Below the pieces are notes generated by a model. That model was not told the DNA's origin. It searched no databases and saw only the letters and a list, made by a program, of their open reading frames with translations. Source: Nitrospira sp. MA-1 (GTDB taxonomy: Bacteria > Nitrospirota > Nitrospiria > Nitrospirales > UBA8639). Taken from it: a stretch of 64,000 nt of DNA. The position numbers were made by a program, and so were the translations under genes. Positions 16,436 through 25,228 of the stretch are shown here, in pieces (position 1 is the stretch's first letter; the number at the start of each line of letters is the position of its first letter). The stretch lies in contig JAQJDB010000007.1 of assembly GCA_032139905.1 (NCBI GenBank), positions 1,240,001 to 1,304,000 of the forward strand, read 5' to 3'.

Positions 16436-16756
16436 GTGAATGTGGTGAATATCCAAGACTACAGCCAGTTTTCGAATGAAAAGATGAAGAAACAGAATGT
16501 GTTTCAATCACCGAGATTTTTTTGTGATGTGTATGGTTTCGAGCCCGGCCAGGAACAAAAAGGCCATGTGCATGCCGACCAGGATAAAGTCTATTTGGTT
16601 TTGGAAGGGCAAGGCACGTTTCGGGTCGGGAGTGAAAGCCGGATACTGGGAGAAGGGCAGGGGACGATGGCTCCGGCCGGGGAAGAGCATGGCGTGGTGA
16701 ACCATACGACCACCCGGCTCCGGGTGCTGGTCTTTATGGCTCCCAATCCAGGGTAA
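16436..16756 (+). CDS. Cupin-domain protein, small
   Basis: A single-domain cupin of 106 aa; such proteins bind a metal and act as small enzymes, sensors or isomerases. Cupin motif 1 is seen as GHVHADQDKVYLVLEGQGTF (two His and one Glu-like position) and motif 2 as MAPAGEEHGVVN. The start is GTG 16436: a GAGGAGG site at 16421-16427 lies 8 nt upstream, and the longer frame from 16373 would place the site inside the gene. Specific substrate cannot be inferred. It stands alone between the repeat copy B and a small lipoprotein. Confidence 0.83.
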   Translation: MNVVNIQDYSQFSNEKMKKQNVFQSPRFFCDVYGFEPGQEQKGHVHADQDKVYLVLEGQGTFRVGSESRILGEGQGTMAPAGEEHGVVNHTTTRLRVLVFMAPNPG

Positions 16757-17014
16757 GGTTTGGGAATGAGTTGACCAATATTGGCGGTGTGACGAAAGAG
16801 AAAGGTGCCGGGGTTGCGTGGATGGTCATAGTCGATTCCTCATGCAAGGATGTAATGGTGAGATCTCATGAACGAAGAACGGTAGCAGATTCCTATATCC
16901 TAGTTATTTCAAGTCTGTGTGTTGATCGATGCCCAGGGTGCGCTGTAGGCTATGAACGTGTCAATGTTCTAAGAATATCCATCGCATGTTCAATTGATTT
17001 GGGAGGAGACGATT

Positions 17015-17209
17015 ATGACTTGGAGTGATGCAACAACCCAGGCGACCTTCATCATGTGTGTTATTTTCTTGTTGGGAACGATGATGGTGGGGTGTTCTTC
17101 CGCACCCGAACCTCAATCGGACCCGTCCAAAAAAGACATTCAACAGGATTCAGATCGGTTCTTTAAAAAGATGAGCCAGGAAGAAAACCAACAAACTCCA
17201 TCACGTTAA
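17015..17209 (+). CDS. Small lipoprotein, 64 aa
   Basis: No named family. From ATG 17015 (preceded by a GGGAGGAG site) the product has a hydrophobic N-terminal segment ending in a lipobox MMVGC, followed by a short, charged, Gln/Ser/Lys-rich tail. It should be lipid-anchored on the envelope after signal peptidase II cleavage. The mature part is only about 37 residues and probably unstructured. Confidence 0.62.
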   Translation: MTWSDATTQATFIMCVIFLLGTMMVGCSSAPEPQSDPSKKDIQQDSDRFFKKMSQEENQQTPSR

Positions 17210-17333
17210 GAGAGAATTTCCAGAAGGCTCGGTTCGTTTTTTATCGTGCCCATCTGTTGCTCTGCTGCTCATGCAAAAGAAGCAGATATGCTACTCAAAG
17301 TGTGAAGTTGTGATGAAGGAGTGAAGAGGATGG

Positions 17334-18707
17334 CTATTCAGTTGAGTTGGTTTCCCGTATCAGTTTGGTTTTTGGGGGTATTTGATCAAGGATAGCCGAT
17401 CGGACCTGGAATAAACCTGGCAAGCTTGCTCCTTTGGCGAAGACCAGTCCCCGTTCCCTCTTTCCCAAAATTAATTGTCCGATTTCCTTCCCATTGCGGT
17501 TCATGCCGGAAATGGTAGCGTTGGGTGAGGCCATCCCATTGTCTTTTGAGGCGGGAGAGGAATCGGGGTGGAATATTTCCGCTGGAGTATCCACGATCCG
17601 ACTGACAAAAAGTTTTACCACTTCCTGATTTAACTCTGCTGAAGGATTGTCCTCTAAGATCCACTCATCGTGTTGATTGATGAGGACATAATGATCTTGT
17701 GGGGTGTGGACGGTCAGCATAGCAATGTCGGCGACTTCCATGCCAAAGAGACGTTTGTCTTGAAAATGAAACATGCCTTGAGTGATGGGTTTCAGTATCC
17801 CCGTGGGAATTTCATAGAGTGGGCCGGAGGCGGACGTAATGGCATAGGCCTTTTCCGGATCAGCAAATTGATAGAGTTCCAGATGGTGCGTGCGTGCGCC
17901 TTCTACGACTTGGATGGTGGCTTGAATGCGTGCCGGTTGCTCCAGAATCCGTTTCTTCTCTTCTTCGGTATCAATGAACCCTGTGGCGGCCAAACCTCCC
18001 AAATCCATGAGGAGGGTGCCCACGGCCGTTTTATCTGCAGGTCCTTTCACAGGACTTTGAAACATCCAATTCGGCGTCAAGCTATGGGCTCCTGCCATCC
18101 GTGTCATGACCATGGTGGAAGATCCGAGTTGAATATGAAGCTCCAGGACTCGATCCCGCTCGAAAAATAATAGGTCCTTGAGCCGAAAGTTTGTGAGAGA
18201 CTTTTGAGCAAAGGTCATCACATCCAAAGTGGTGAGCACGACCTGATTGTCAGGTTTCGTTTGGACGTAAAGGGACGGAGCAAAGGGGCCGGCATCCCCT
18301 AGAGCTATTTCCTGCGTCTCAGTCGGAGTGGTGAGGGTAAGGGTGAGATAAGGGGGAGCTAATCCGTATGCTGACAAATTGCTTGGACCATCCTCGATAT
18401 ACCGTTTAATTTTTCCTATCGTGAGGGCTCGGAGGATCCTGCGGATTTCACGCGCATCCGCAGGGGATCGCATAGGTTCGGTCATCATCCACCGCCATTG
18501 GTCGTCACGTTCGAGGCGGATGGTGTCCGTGGGAGTGGCCCAGGTGATCTGCGTGATAGCCCGGTCATCAAAGGGCAAGATCTGTCGTTCCTGGGTTTCC
18601 TGTTTTTCCAGTTTGCGGGATTGAGGGATATCAATGAGGAGGATATAGCCTCCCAAGCCAAGAACGACCAGAGCCAGGATGAGCGTCACTCGAACGGGAT
18701 TTATCAT
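17334..18707 (-). CDS. DUF4340 domain-containing membrane-anchored protein
   Basis: A 457-aa protein with a single N-terminal membrane segment (about residues 7-25) and a large periplasmic part with two DUF4340-like regions, each starting with a short strand-rich unit: ITQITWATPTDTIRLERDDQWRWM near residue 52, and a second one near residue 330 (LTVHTPQDHYVLINQHDEWIL). DUF4340 proteins usually accompany GldG/ABC-2 cassettes, as here: it starts one nucleotide after the GldG-like stop codon. Biochemical role is unknown; association with export or envelope assembly is inferred from context. Confidence 0.82.
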   Translation of the reverse strand: MINPVRVTLILALVVLGLGGYILLIDIPQSRKLEKQETQERQILPFDDRAITQITWATPTDTIRLERDDQWRWMMTEPMRSPADAREIRRILRALTIGKIKRYIEDGPSNLSAYGLAPPYLTLTLTTPTETQEIALGDAGPFAPSLYVQTKPDNQVVLTTLDVMTFAQKSLTNFRLKDLLFFERDRVLELHIQLGSSTMVMTRMAGAHSLTPNWMFQSPVKGPADKTAVGTLLMDLGGLAATGFIDTEEEKKRILEQPARIQATIQVVEGARTHHLELYQFADPEKAYAITSASGPLYEIPTGILKPITQGMFHFQDKRLFGMEVADIAMLTVHTPQDHYVLINQHDEWILEDNPSAELNQEVVKLFVSRIVDTPAEIFHPDSSPASKDNGMASPNATISGMNRNGKEIGQLILGKRERGLVFAKGASLPGLFQVRSAILDQIPPKTKLIRETNSTE

Positions 18708-18708
18708 G

Positions 18709-20232
18709 TCAAAGACTTCGCCGCCTTTTCCAAACGGATAAACCGATAAATAAAGTAAGGAGTGGAAGGAACAGGACCTGAAAAAACACGAGCGCCTGTT
18801 CCTGCGAGGGATTCGGTATGAATGGATGAAAGGCCGGATCTTTTGGTGTCAAAGAAACTAAGGCGTCCTCTTGGGCAAGCCATGCGATGGCCTTGAGGAA
18901 AAAGTCCGTGTTTCCCGGATAGGTCAGATACCCATTGGTTGCAAACGCCGCATTGCCCACGATGAGAATGGCAGATTGAGCTGTTGGGGACTGGTCGACC
19001 GGTTTAGGGATTAAGAGGCCCGCGACGGTAAAGGGGCCTTTGGGGTCCTGCCCTGCGGTGAATTCAGGTTGAGGACTGTTCAGGTCCGTTTCTTCCCAGC
19101 TTTCCGGAGACGTTTGTGCTAAGGCGACATACTCCCAGGTCTTTCCCTGTGCCGTGTCGAAGGTCACTGAGCGGGACACAGGAAATAGGATTGGAGTGGT
19201 GAAGTCTTCGGTGATGTCATGGGTCGTAAAGGTGCGAACGAGCAACGCGGTGGGACTGCCACGTCCCAAGCGGTCCTGTTCATCGGCTAGGATGCCGGCC
19301 CCCAATTGAATGCCCCAAGGTGTGATCAGGGGATCTAACGAATCGCCACTGGCTGGATCAACCATCACCAGTACCCGTCCTCCTTTTTCCAGAAATTGAC
19401 GTATCCGGTGTTGGTGCTCGACGGATACGGCTTCTGTGGAGGAGGCCACAATGAGCACTGCTGCTTCGTGAGAAGCCGTGTCTTGCCAATCCACTGTCCC
19501 GACCTCATAGCCTTGCTTGGTCAGGGCGTCGCCGGCACGAGATAATCCTGACGATTCGGTATCGGTTAGACTCTTTTCGCCATGGCCCGTAACAAAGGCA
19601 ATGCGCTTTTTCTTGTCCTGTGTGACGCGGAGCAGCGCATTGGTCATGTCGGCTTCAGAAGACCGTTGGAGATAGACCTTTTGGGGACCACTTTCCACGA
19701 CGACGGTATCGATTCGAGTCACTTGATACTCTTTGGCTTTGTCTGGTTGGCGTTCAGGATCGATGAAGGTCAGGGTGATGAGAGGACTCTCCTTCGCATA
19801 GGTCGTCAAGAGATCCTGGTAGCCCCCATAACCCGGGCTCCCTTCATGGGTGAAGGCGGTCATTTTTACTTCTCTTGGCAGAGTCCGAAGGACTTGATAG
19901 GTCTGTCGGCTTAGGGTGAAATTTTGCGTCTCCGAGAAATCCCATTCCGGGGCATGCTTGGCTGCGAGAAAATTGAGTAAGGCAACGACGACGCCTGCAA
20001 GCAGGACCGAAAACAGGCTGTGTGCTCCGAGTCGGGTAGACCGGGTTCGCGCTAACGCGGTGAGGCTGCGAAAATGGAAGGCGAAATAGCCCAGGAGGCA
20101 CAGTGTCCCCAGGCCGAGCAGGATTGAGGAGAGGCTCCCTCCAGCAGGCTGGAACAAGGGGAGACCAAGTCCTATCAGGACTAATATGGTTCCGGCTATT
20201 CCGAGAATGGAAGCCACACGGGTTACTTCCAT
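18709..20232 (-). CDS. GldG-like ABC transporter auxiliary protein
   Basis: A 507-aa protein of the GldG / ABC-type uncharacterised auxiliary family. Two N-terminal hydrophobic segments and a third near residue 85 anchor it; a large extracytoplasmic domain follows (VKMTAFTHEGSPGY, LTFIDPERQPDKAKEY, IAFVTGHGEKSL, VLIVASSTEAVS, GGRVLVMVDPASG) and one C-terminal membrane segment (FFQVLFLPLLTLFIGLSVW) closes it. ATG 20232 overlaps the permease stop by 10 bp; the longer frame from 20268 would overlap by 46 bp. In gliding Bacteroidetes GldFGA is needed for motility, but homologous cassettes occur in non-gliding bacteria with unknown cargo. Confidence 0.85.
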   Translation of the reverse strand: MEVTRVASILGIAGTILVLIGLGLPLFQPAGGSLSSILLGLGTLCLLGYFAFHFRSLTALARTRSTRLGAHSLFSVLLAGVVVALLNFLAAKHAPEWDFSETQNFTLSRQTYQVLRTLPREVKMTAFTHEGSPGYGGYQDLLTTYAKESPLITLTFIDPERQPDKAKEYQVTRIDTVVVESGPQKVYLQRSSEADMTNALLRVTQDKKKRIAFVTGHGEKSLTDTESSGLSRAGDALTKQGYEVGTVDWQDTASHEAAVLIVASSTEAVSVEHQHRIRQFLEKGGRVLVMVDPASGDSLDPLITPWGIQLGAGILADEQDRLGRGSPTALLVRTFTTHDITEDFTTPILFPVSRSVTFDTAQGKTWEYVALAQTSPESWEETDLNSPQPEFTAGQDPKGPFTVAGLLIPKPVDQSPTAQSAILIVGNAAFATNGYLTYPGNTDFFLKAIAWLAQEDALVSLTPKDPAFHPFIPNPSQEQALVFFQVLFLPLLTLFIGLSVWKRRRSL

Positions 20233-20993
20233 CGGTAGGCGTCGACGGCTTGGTGAGCGGCAAACCACATAAAGGCTATACCGGAGACGTAATAGAGAAT
20301 ATCTTTGAGATTAAAGAGACCACGAATCAATCGTTCATAATGTTCGCTAAACGAGAGATAGGACAGAATGTGTCCGACCGTGGTGTCCCCAACAATGCCT
20401 CCCAACGCCCCGAGCATCCAGAGACCTAAGATGCAGCCAAAGCTTAAAAAAGCCGCAATAATTTGATTCTCGGTCAGAGCCGAGGCAAACAGACCGATGG
20501 AAATGAGAAGGGCTCCCTGGAGGAACAGGGCGACATACCCAAGATAAATCGGTCGCCAATCAAAGGTTGCATAGGCGGACAGTGTTATGGGGATGAGGCT
20601 TGTCAGTGATAACAGGCCGCTATAGACGATTATCACGCTCATGAACTTTCCGGAAACGATTTCATTCACCCCAATGGGAGACGTGAGAAGGAGCTCGAAG
20701 GTTCGGAGTTTGCGTTCTTCGGCGAACAAACGCATGGTGAGTAATGGCAGAATAATCATGAGGATGAGGTTGATACTTCGAAAGAGTGGCCTGAACAACA
20801 TATCATTGAGATTGAGTTGTGCGTAGGTGTTTTGAATTTGCATCAGGCGGATGGCCTGGTTACTCGCATTGGCTGCTGCGGAATAGGCCAACAGGCCCAC
20901 GATGGCTAAAAATATAGCTGCGATGACATAGACCACTGGAGACACAAATGCACTTCGTAATTCTTTGGCAACAATCGTGTGAACGGGGGTCAT
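20223..20993 (-). CDS. ABC-2 type transporter permease (GldF-like)
   Basis: A 256-aa permease with about six membrane segments. The order matches the GldF/NosY type: an N-terminal KELRSAFVSPVVYVIAAIF segment, a large loop, MRLFAEERKLRTFELLLTSPI (an amphipathic coupling segment typical of this group), then four hydrophobic helices ending near SGIAFMWFAAHQAVD. It follows the ATPase by 26 bp and precedes the GldG-like gene with overlap, so the four genes form one operon (ATPase-permease-GldG-DUF4340). Confidence 0.86.
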   Translation of the reverse strand: MTPVHTIVAKELRSAFVSPVVYVIAAIFLAIVGLLAYSAAANASNQAIRLMQIQNTYAQLNLNDMLFRPLFRSINLILMIILPLLTMRLFAEERKLRTFELLLTSPIGVNEIVSGKFMSVIIVYSGLLSLTSLIPITLSAYATFDWRPIYLGYVALFLQGALLISIGLFASALTENQIIAAFLSFGCILGLWMLGALGGIVGDTTVGHILSYLSFSEHYERLIRGLFNLKDILYYVSGIAFMWFAAHQAVDAYRWK

Positions 20994-21019
20994 AATTAAA
21001 GTAATCCGGCTATCTGCGG

Positions 21020-21982
21020 TTAGTGTGGACCACCAGGCGAGAGGTTGGGAGCGCTGGGAGTGTTGGTTTGTGTGAGCACCTTAAACGCATCCTCAAGGGT
21101 AAGGGGTTGGGTTTTTAATTCCAGGAGGCCCACATTGCGTGAGACGATAAATTGGGTCAATTCCTCTCGGATATCACGGCCCATCAGCGTGTCCAGAAGA
21201 TAGGTGTGAGATGTTGCCCCTTGAGAGACTCGGATGACTCCGGGAATATGGTGAAGCGCCTCCAACAGGTCCGGGTCAGATTGCTTTACGGTCAGGCTGA
21301 GCGTTTCCGATTCACGGAGTTTGGCCCCTAGCTGTTCCGGCGTGTCCACGGCGACGATTCGGCCATGGTGAATGATAATAACTCGTTGGCAAATAGCAGT
21401 TGCCTCAGCCAGCAGATGTGTACTTAAAATAATAGTATGGGATCCCGCCAGGCTTTTAATGAGTTCCCTAATCTCAATGATTTGATTCGGGTCTAACCCT
21501 GTCGTTGGTTCGTCCAAAATCAACACGGGAGGATTGTGCAAAAGGGCTTGTGCCAAGCCGACGCGTTGTCGATATCCACGGGATAGATGTCCGATGACTC
21601 GTCCCCGAACATCGGCTAGGCCCGTTTGGGTGATGATGGTATCCATCCGTTCTGTCAATTGGTCATCAGAAAGTCGTTTAATTCTTCCCACAAAGGTTAA
21701 ATATTCACTAACGGTCAGTTCCAGATAGAGCGGAGGGGTTTCAGGGAGGTATCCGATATGTTTTTTGACTTCCCATGGTGTTTCCAGGCAATCAAACCCT
21801 GCAATGCGAACGGTCCCTAGGGTTGGGGGCATAAACCCTGTCAGAATACGCATGGTCGTGGTTTTTCCTGCGCCATTAGGCCCGAGAAATGCCACGATTT
21901 CTCCCTTGTTAATGGAGAAAGAGATGTCATCCAACGCGGTTGCGTTCCCGTAGCGTTTGGTCACATGTTGAACGTCAATCAT
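21020..21982 (-). CDS. ABC transporter ATP-binding protein (GldA-like)
   Basis: A 320-aa ATPase that powers the adjacent permease. Walker A is FLGPNGAGKTTTMRIL near residues 32-47, the signature is LSRGYRQRVGLAQAL near residues 133-147, Walker B is VLILDEPTTGLDP near residues 153-165, and the H-loop histidine is in ILSTHLLAE. A C-terminal extension of about 90 residues (typical of GldA/CcmA-type exporters) follows. First gene of the minus-strand operon; its start at 21982 faces the pal gene across a 244-bp divergent region. Confidence 0.9.
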   Translation of the reverse strand: MIDVQHVTKRYGNATALDDISFSINKGEIVAFLGPNGAGKTTTMRILTGFMPPTLGTVRIAGFDCLETPWEVKKHIGYLPETPPLYLELTVSEYLTFVGRIKRLSDDQLTERMDTIITQTGLADVRGRVIGHLSRGYRQRVGLAQALLHNPPVLILDEPTTGLDPNQIIEIRELIKSLAGSHTIILSTHLLAEATAICQRVIIIHHGRIVAVDTPEQLGAKLRESETLSLTVKQSDPDLLEALHHIPGVIRVSQGATSHTYLLDTLMGRDIREELTQFIVSRNVGLLELKTQPLTLEDAFKVLTQTNTPSAPNLSPGGPH

Positions 21983-22117
21983 ACGGATGCCCAGCTAGTT
22001 GTGTCGTGAGATGGTGAGAAAAGTGACTTTAAACAGCAATGCCTCGACAGGAGTCCGATCATACCTATGTGAAAAAAAACCCGTCAAGTTTAAACATGAG
22101 GACAGTGCCGACCGAGA

Positions 22118-22145
22118 TTGACTCTTTTGTTGAAAGTTGTATGAT
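22118..22145 (+). promoter_or_regulatory. Candidate sigma-70 promoter of the Pal-like gene
   Basis: TTGACT (22118-22123), a 16-nt spacer and TATGAT (22140-22145), five of six consensus bases in each hexamer. It would give a leader of about 75 nt before the TTG at 22227. Confidence 0.55.
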
Positions 22146-22226
22146 AGATTTACTTTTGGAGATGATTGGGCCGTAGGAGGGATAAAACTTCGAGCTTGCC
22201 TTTGGATATTGGAGTAACGGCCACCA

Positions 22227-22856
22227 TTGAGGAAGTTGTTTCAGGGAAATTATGCAGTCCTTGGGTTTTTAGTTGCCCTTCTAAGTGGGTGTAGTTCCTG
22301 GCATCATGTGGCAATCGTCAGTCATGGTGCTGACTTGAGGAGTGAATCTTCCTCTTCCGATTCTTCTCCTCCTTCGTTGGGGACTGCCCCATCCACTTCT
22401 GTGCCAAAGCCGGAACCGCTTCTTCCCCTAGTTTCGCAACCTACAAAATCAGAGAATCTTCCACCCGAAATAAACTCGGGTGTTACTGCCCAATCTGCGG
22501 ATGACTCCCTTCTCCCCTTGAAGTTGGAAGATGTGTTTTTTGACTATGACCAATATTCCATAGAAAAGGAGGCTGTTCCTACCCTGACGCAGAACGCTCA
22601 GGTACTCCTGAAACGATATCCTTCTCGTGAAGTATTGATTGAAGGGCATTGTGATGAACGGGGAACCGAGGAATACAACCTTGTTCTGGGTGAGCGACGC
22701 GCGATGGCGGTGAAGAATTACCTTGTAGATTTAGGCGTAACCGCTTCCTCTATTCGAGTCCTTAGTTTAGGAAAACATGAACCCTTTTGTCTTCAGTCCA
22801 CACTTCGGTGTTTTCGGCAGAATCGGCGAGCCCACTTTGTGTTGAAGAAACACTGA
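22227..22856 (+). CDS. Peptidoglycan-associated OmpA/Pal-type lipoprotein
   Basis: An outer-membrane lipoprotein that binds peptidoglycan. The 209-aa product has a signal segment ending in the lipobox LLSGC, a Ser/Pro-rich linker of about 70 residues, and an OmpA/Pal domain: VFFDYDQYSI near residue 105, then EGHCDERGTEEYNLVLGERRA near residues 138-158 with the Asp/Arg that contact diaminopimelate. The C-terminus (LGKHEPFCLQSTLRCFRQNRRAHFVLKKH) carries two cysteines in place of the usual short Glu-rich segment. Start is uncertain: TTG 22227 or TTG 22236, neither with a strong ribosome-binding site. TolA, TolB and TolQR are not in the window. Confidence 0.87.
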   Translation: MRKLFQGNYAVLGFLVALLSGCSSWHHVAIVSHGADLRSESSSSDSSPPSLGTAPSTSVPKPEPLLPLVSQPTKSENLPPEINSGVTAQSADDSLLPLKLEDVFFDYDQYSIEKEAVPTLTQNAQVLLKRYPSREVLIEGHCDERGTEEYNLVLGERRAMAVKNYLVDLGVTASSIRVLSLGKHEPFCLQSTLRCFRQNRRAHFVLKKH

Positions 22857-23043
22857 GATCTTTAACTCCATTCGTTGCCTCTTCAGTTGGAGTACTGTTC
22901 AGAACTCATGGGGATCGAGTCCATCTTGGCTGTCCCTCCTTTTAGGCTATTGAAGGCGTCCAAACCTCGGGATATCTTGGGAGAAAAATTGCAGGTTTGC
23001 CAACGAAATTCTAGCACTTTTCCTCAAAATGAGGAGGACGTCT

Positions 23044-23415
23044 ATGCGGTTTTGGTCTCTAATAATCTGGTTCCTCCTATTGTTTCCCTCGTCGGCCCTC
23101 CCGGAGGTATGGGATTTTTCCTGTACCGAGGCTGTCTCTCTTTTGAGGGCCGCTCAGGACCGGGTCGTCCGGCAGCATGACCAATTGCAGGAAGCTAAAT
23201 TTAGTCTCCGGCATGCCCCAAAAGAATTTGATGGGTGCAGGCGGAGTCGTCGTGGATTTCAAGGGGGAAAGATTCATTGTGTGACTCATCAATCCCCCCA
23301 AGGGAATCTTTTGAGAGATATCCTTGTTGCTCAACGAAGCCTTGATGCATCCATCCAGGATTTTAAAAAATACCAGAAAGATCTGGGTTTATCCTGCTCT
23401 ATGCCTTCTCCCTAG
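23044..23415 (+). CDS. Small exported cysteine-containing protein, unknown
   Basis: No named family. From ATG 23044, which follows a GAGGAGG site at 7-8 nt, the 123-aa product has a signal peptide (FWSLIIWFLLLFPSSALPE) and a mature part with four cysteines (in FSCTEAVS, FDGCRR, IHCVTH and LSCSMP), so two disulfides are possible in the periplasm. The central part is helical with many charged residues (VVRQHDQLQEAKF). The 22875-23180 frame covering its upstream region is not counted as a gene. The dsbA-like protein at 15285 may be a partner, an inference. Confidence 0.6.
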   Translation: MRFWSLIIWFLLLFPSSALPEVWDFSCTEAVSLLRAAQDRVVRQHDQLQEAKFSLRHAPKEFDGCRRSRRGFQGGKIHCVTHQSPQGNLLRDILVAQRSLDASIQDFKKYQKDLGLSCSMPSP

Positions 23416-23689
23416 CCAGGTATTCTGTTCTCTCCACTCTTATTCCACTCCACCCACAAAATACTGTCTCGGAGGGTGGTTCTCCTTCGATCCTGCTTTC
23501 AGTGTTTGGTCTGAGTTAAAACCGTCAACATGCCATGGCTGTTTTTTATCTCTTCCCGAGGAGGGCGACTTTAATCATTGGTTTAAACTCCCCCCATCTC
23601 GGGCAGAGATCATGACTGTTTTTGCTTTCATGCTCGATGAAAATGATGCTGTCCCCGGGCTAACCGTTGTTTTGCCAAACAAGAAGTGA
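23345..23689 (+). CDS. Possible small protein in a shifted frame, doubtful
   Basis: An open frame in a different phase (+1) from the preceding exported-protein gene, overlapping it by about 70 bp. The part after 23416 is protein-like: several Trp, a SLPEEGDFNHWF segment and a C-terminus FAFMLDENDAVPGLTVVLP. No ribosome-binding site precedes the ATG 23345 or the TTG 23324. It could be the tail of a frameshifted longer gene, a separate gene with an unusual start, or chance. The 363-bp interval 23416-23778 holds nothing else. Confidence 0.3.
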   Translation: MHPSRILKNTRKIWVYPALCLLPSQVFCSLHSYSTPPTKYCLGGWFSFDPAFSVWSELKPSTCHGCFLSLPEEGDFNHWFKLPPSRAEIMTVFAFMLDENDAVPGLTVVLPNKK

Positions 23690-23778
23690 TGTTTACGTAA
23701 ATTCATGTAATCATCGACCGGTGCCACTGAATAACCAGGCAAAGCTTTCCTTTCATCGATAGGAGGAAGAGATCTTTG

Positions 23779-24573
23779 ATGCTCAGTCTTAAAAAGATTT
23801 TAGCCTCATTTTTTTCTCCTCTCTCTCTTTGTATCGAGATGATTGCTTTTGGGCTTCTCCTATTGTGTTTTTCCCGGAAGCAAAATGCTGGGAAAGTTTT
23901 CATTACCCTGGGGTTTATTCTTCTTGTCGTCAGCGGTTACGAAGGAGTGTCGGGGAGAATCATACAAACGCTGGAATCACAATATCCTCCAATTAATCTT
24001 TCTCAGGTTATGCCTCCTGGGGGTGTCGCAAATGCCCAAGGTTCCGTGAAATGGATTGTTGTCCTGGCCAGCGGCATTGCCGGAGATGCGACGTTACCTT
24101 ATCAACTTCAAGTGTCCTATCATTCCCGTGTTCGGCTGATGGAGGGGATTCGGCTTCATCGCCTGCTACCCGGCAGCAAAATCATCCTGACAGGGGGGAC
24201 TGGATTTGATGGGTCCCCTGAAGCGACTGCAATGAGTAGGGTGGCCGAGGAATTGGGCGTCAGTCGAGCAGATATGGTTCTGGAGGTTGAATCCCGTGAT
24301 ACCAAGGATCATCCTCACTATGTTCGGGAAATCGTCCATGATGAGCCTTTTATCCTGGTGACAAGTGCCTTCCATATGCCACGCGCGGTCAGGTTATTTG
24401 AGAAACAGGGTCTAATTCCAATCCCGGCATCAACAGGACATTGGGTTCCTCCCATCCAGTTTTGGTCTTTGGTGAACTTTTTTCCCAGTTCCACAGGTGT
24501 GCGCCTTGCCGAATTGGCGTATCATGAATATCTGGGATTATTGTGGGCTCGGTTTCAAGGCCAGATTGAATGA
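23779..24573 (+). CDS. ElyC/SanA/YdcF family membrane protein (DUF218)
   Basis: A 264-aa inner-membrane protein with two N-terminal membrane segments (about residues 14-30 and 38-55) followed by a DUF218 domain. In Escherichia coli ElyC is linked to peptidoglycan and undecaprenyl-phosphate homeostasis. Landmarks are WIVVLASGI near residue 92, a SRVRLMEGIRLHRLLPGSKIILTGG segment (given here as SRVRLMEGIRL and KIILTGG), EATAMSRVAEELGV, ILVTSAFHMPRAVRLFEKQG and the C-terminal HEYLGLLW. AGGAGGAAGAG at 23760-23770 precedes the ATG 23779, which is preferred to TTG 23776. The usual length of ElyC is about 260 aa. Confidence 0.88.
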   Translation: MLSLKKILASFFSPLSLCIEMIAFGLLLLCFSRKQNAGKVFITLGFILLVVSGYEGVSGRIIQTLESQYPPINLSQVMPPGGVANAQGSVKWIVVLASGIAGDATLPYQLQVSYHSRVRLMEGIRLHRLLPGSKIILTGGTGFDGSPEATAMSRVAEELGVSRADMVLEVESRDTKDHPHYVREIVHDEPFILVTSAFHMPRAVRLFEKQGLIPIPASTGHWVPPIQFWSLVNFFPSSTGVRLAELAYHEYLGLLWARFQGQIE

Positions 24574-24776
24574 GTCGTGATGAGACGCGCTGAATCTTAA
24601 TCTTTTAATGCGGATGGAAAATTAGTTGAGAAGGTTGATGCCCCTACCCTGAGCGGGGGGAGTTTACAGCAGGCCTTATTTCTCAGCTTGGGCTGTCCGA
24701 TAGAGATGGAAAAGGATGTAATCGGGTAGGTTTCTTTACTTATGTTACCTGAGACTTTTTGGAGATCAGTAAACGT

Positions 24777-25100
24777 ATGATTGGGCAAAAATGTGGGGGA
24801 GGAGCCCTCATTTTGTGTCTAATTTTTTTGTCTATAGGAGGGTGTAGTATTTGGGAATCGTATTCCCACCCCGACCATGGTCCTACTCGTGCTGATCGTA
24901 TTTGCCATCCTTATGGAGACTGCGTGCAAGGGGTATGGGTTGCCACCGATAGAGCAGAGACGGGTACGGCTGAAGCACATGCACACTGTGTTACGCAGGT
25001 TGGCGCAGAGCAGGGGAACGATTGGAAGAAAAAGTCGGTCACTCAGGGGTTGGAAATAGGTGAGTGCATGGAACGACGCGGATTTTTGCTCAAGCAGTGA
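24777..25100 (+). CDS. Small cysteine-rich lipoprotein, unknown
   Basis: No named family. From ATG 24777 (a TTG at 24759 is the other option) the product has a hydrophobic signal segment and lipobox SIGGC, then a mature part with four more cysteines: RICHPYGDC, HAHCVTQ and GECMERRGF. The final C-M-x2-R-G-F/Y pattern is common in small secreted envelope proteins. It stands 200 bp after the ElyC-like gene, and about 110 bp before the next lipoprotein in the opposite direction. Confidence 0.62.
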   Translation: MIGQKCGGGALILCLIFLSIGGCSIWESYSHPDHGPTRADRICHPYGDCVQGVWVATDRAETGTAEAHAHCVTQVGAEQGNDWKKKSVTQGLEIGECMERRGFLLKQ

Positions 25101-25228
25101 TAGAAGGAGAAAGTTTCATTAAGTTATCTTAAGCAAGTGATCTCCTAATACTCATCCACATACCTCTCTCTTGACCCTTTCATGATGCGTGTGGCTGAAG
25201 AAAGTAATCATTTCCCATCTGCTAGGTT

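Noticed and set aside
16771-17028. 85-aa frame upstream of the small lipoprotein
   Set aside because: No ribosome-binding site, unlikely composition, and it runs into the well-placed ribosome-binding site of the lipoprotein.
22875-23180. 101-aa frame upstream of the four-cysteine exported protein
   Set aside because: It overlaps the gene that has a strong ribosome-binding site and a signal peptide; its own start has neither.
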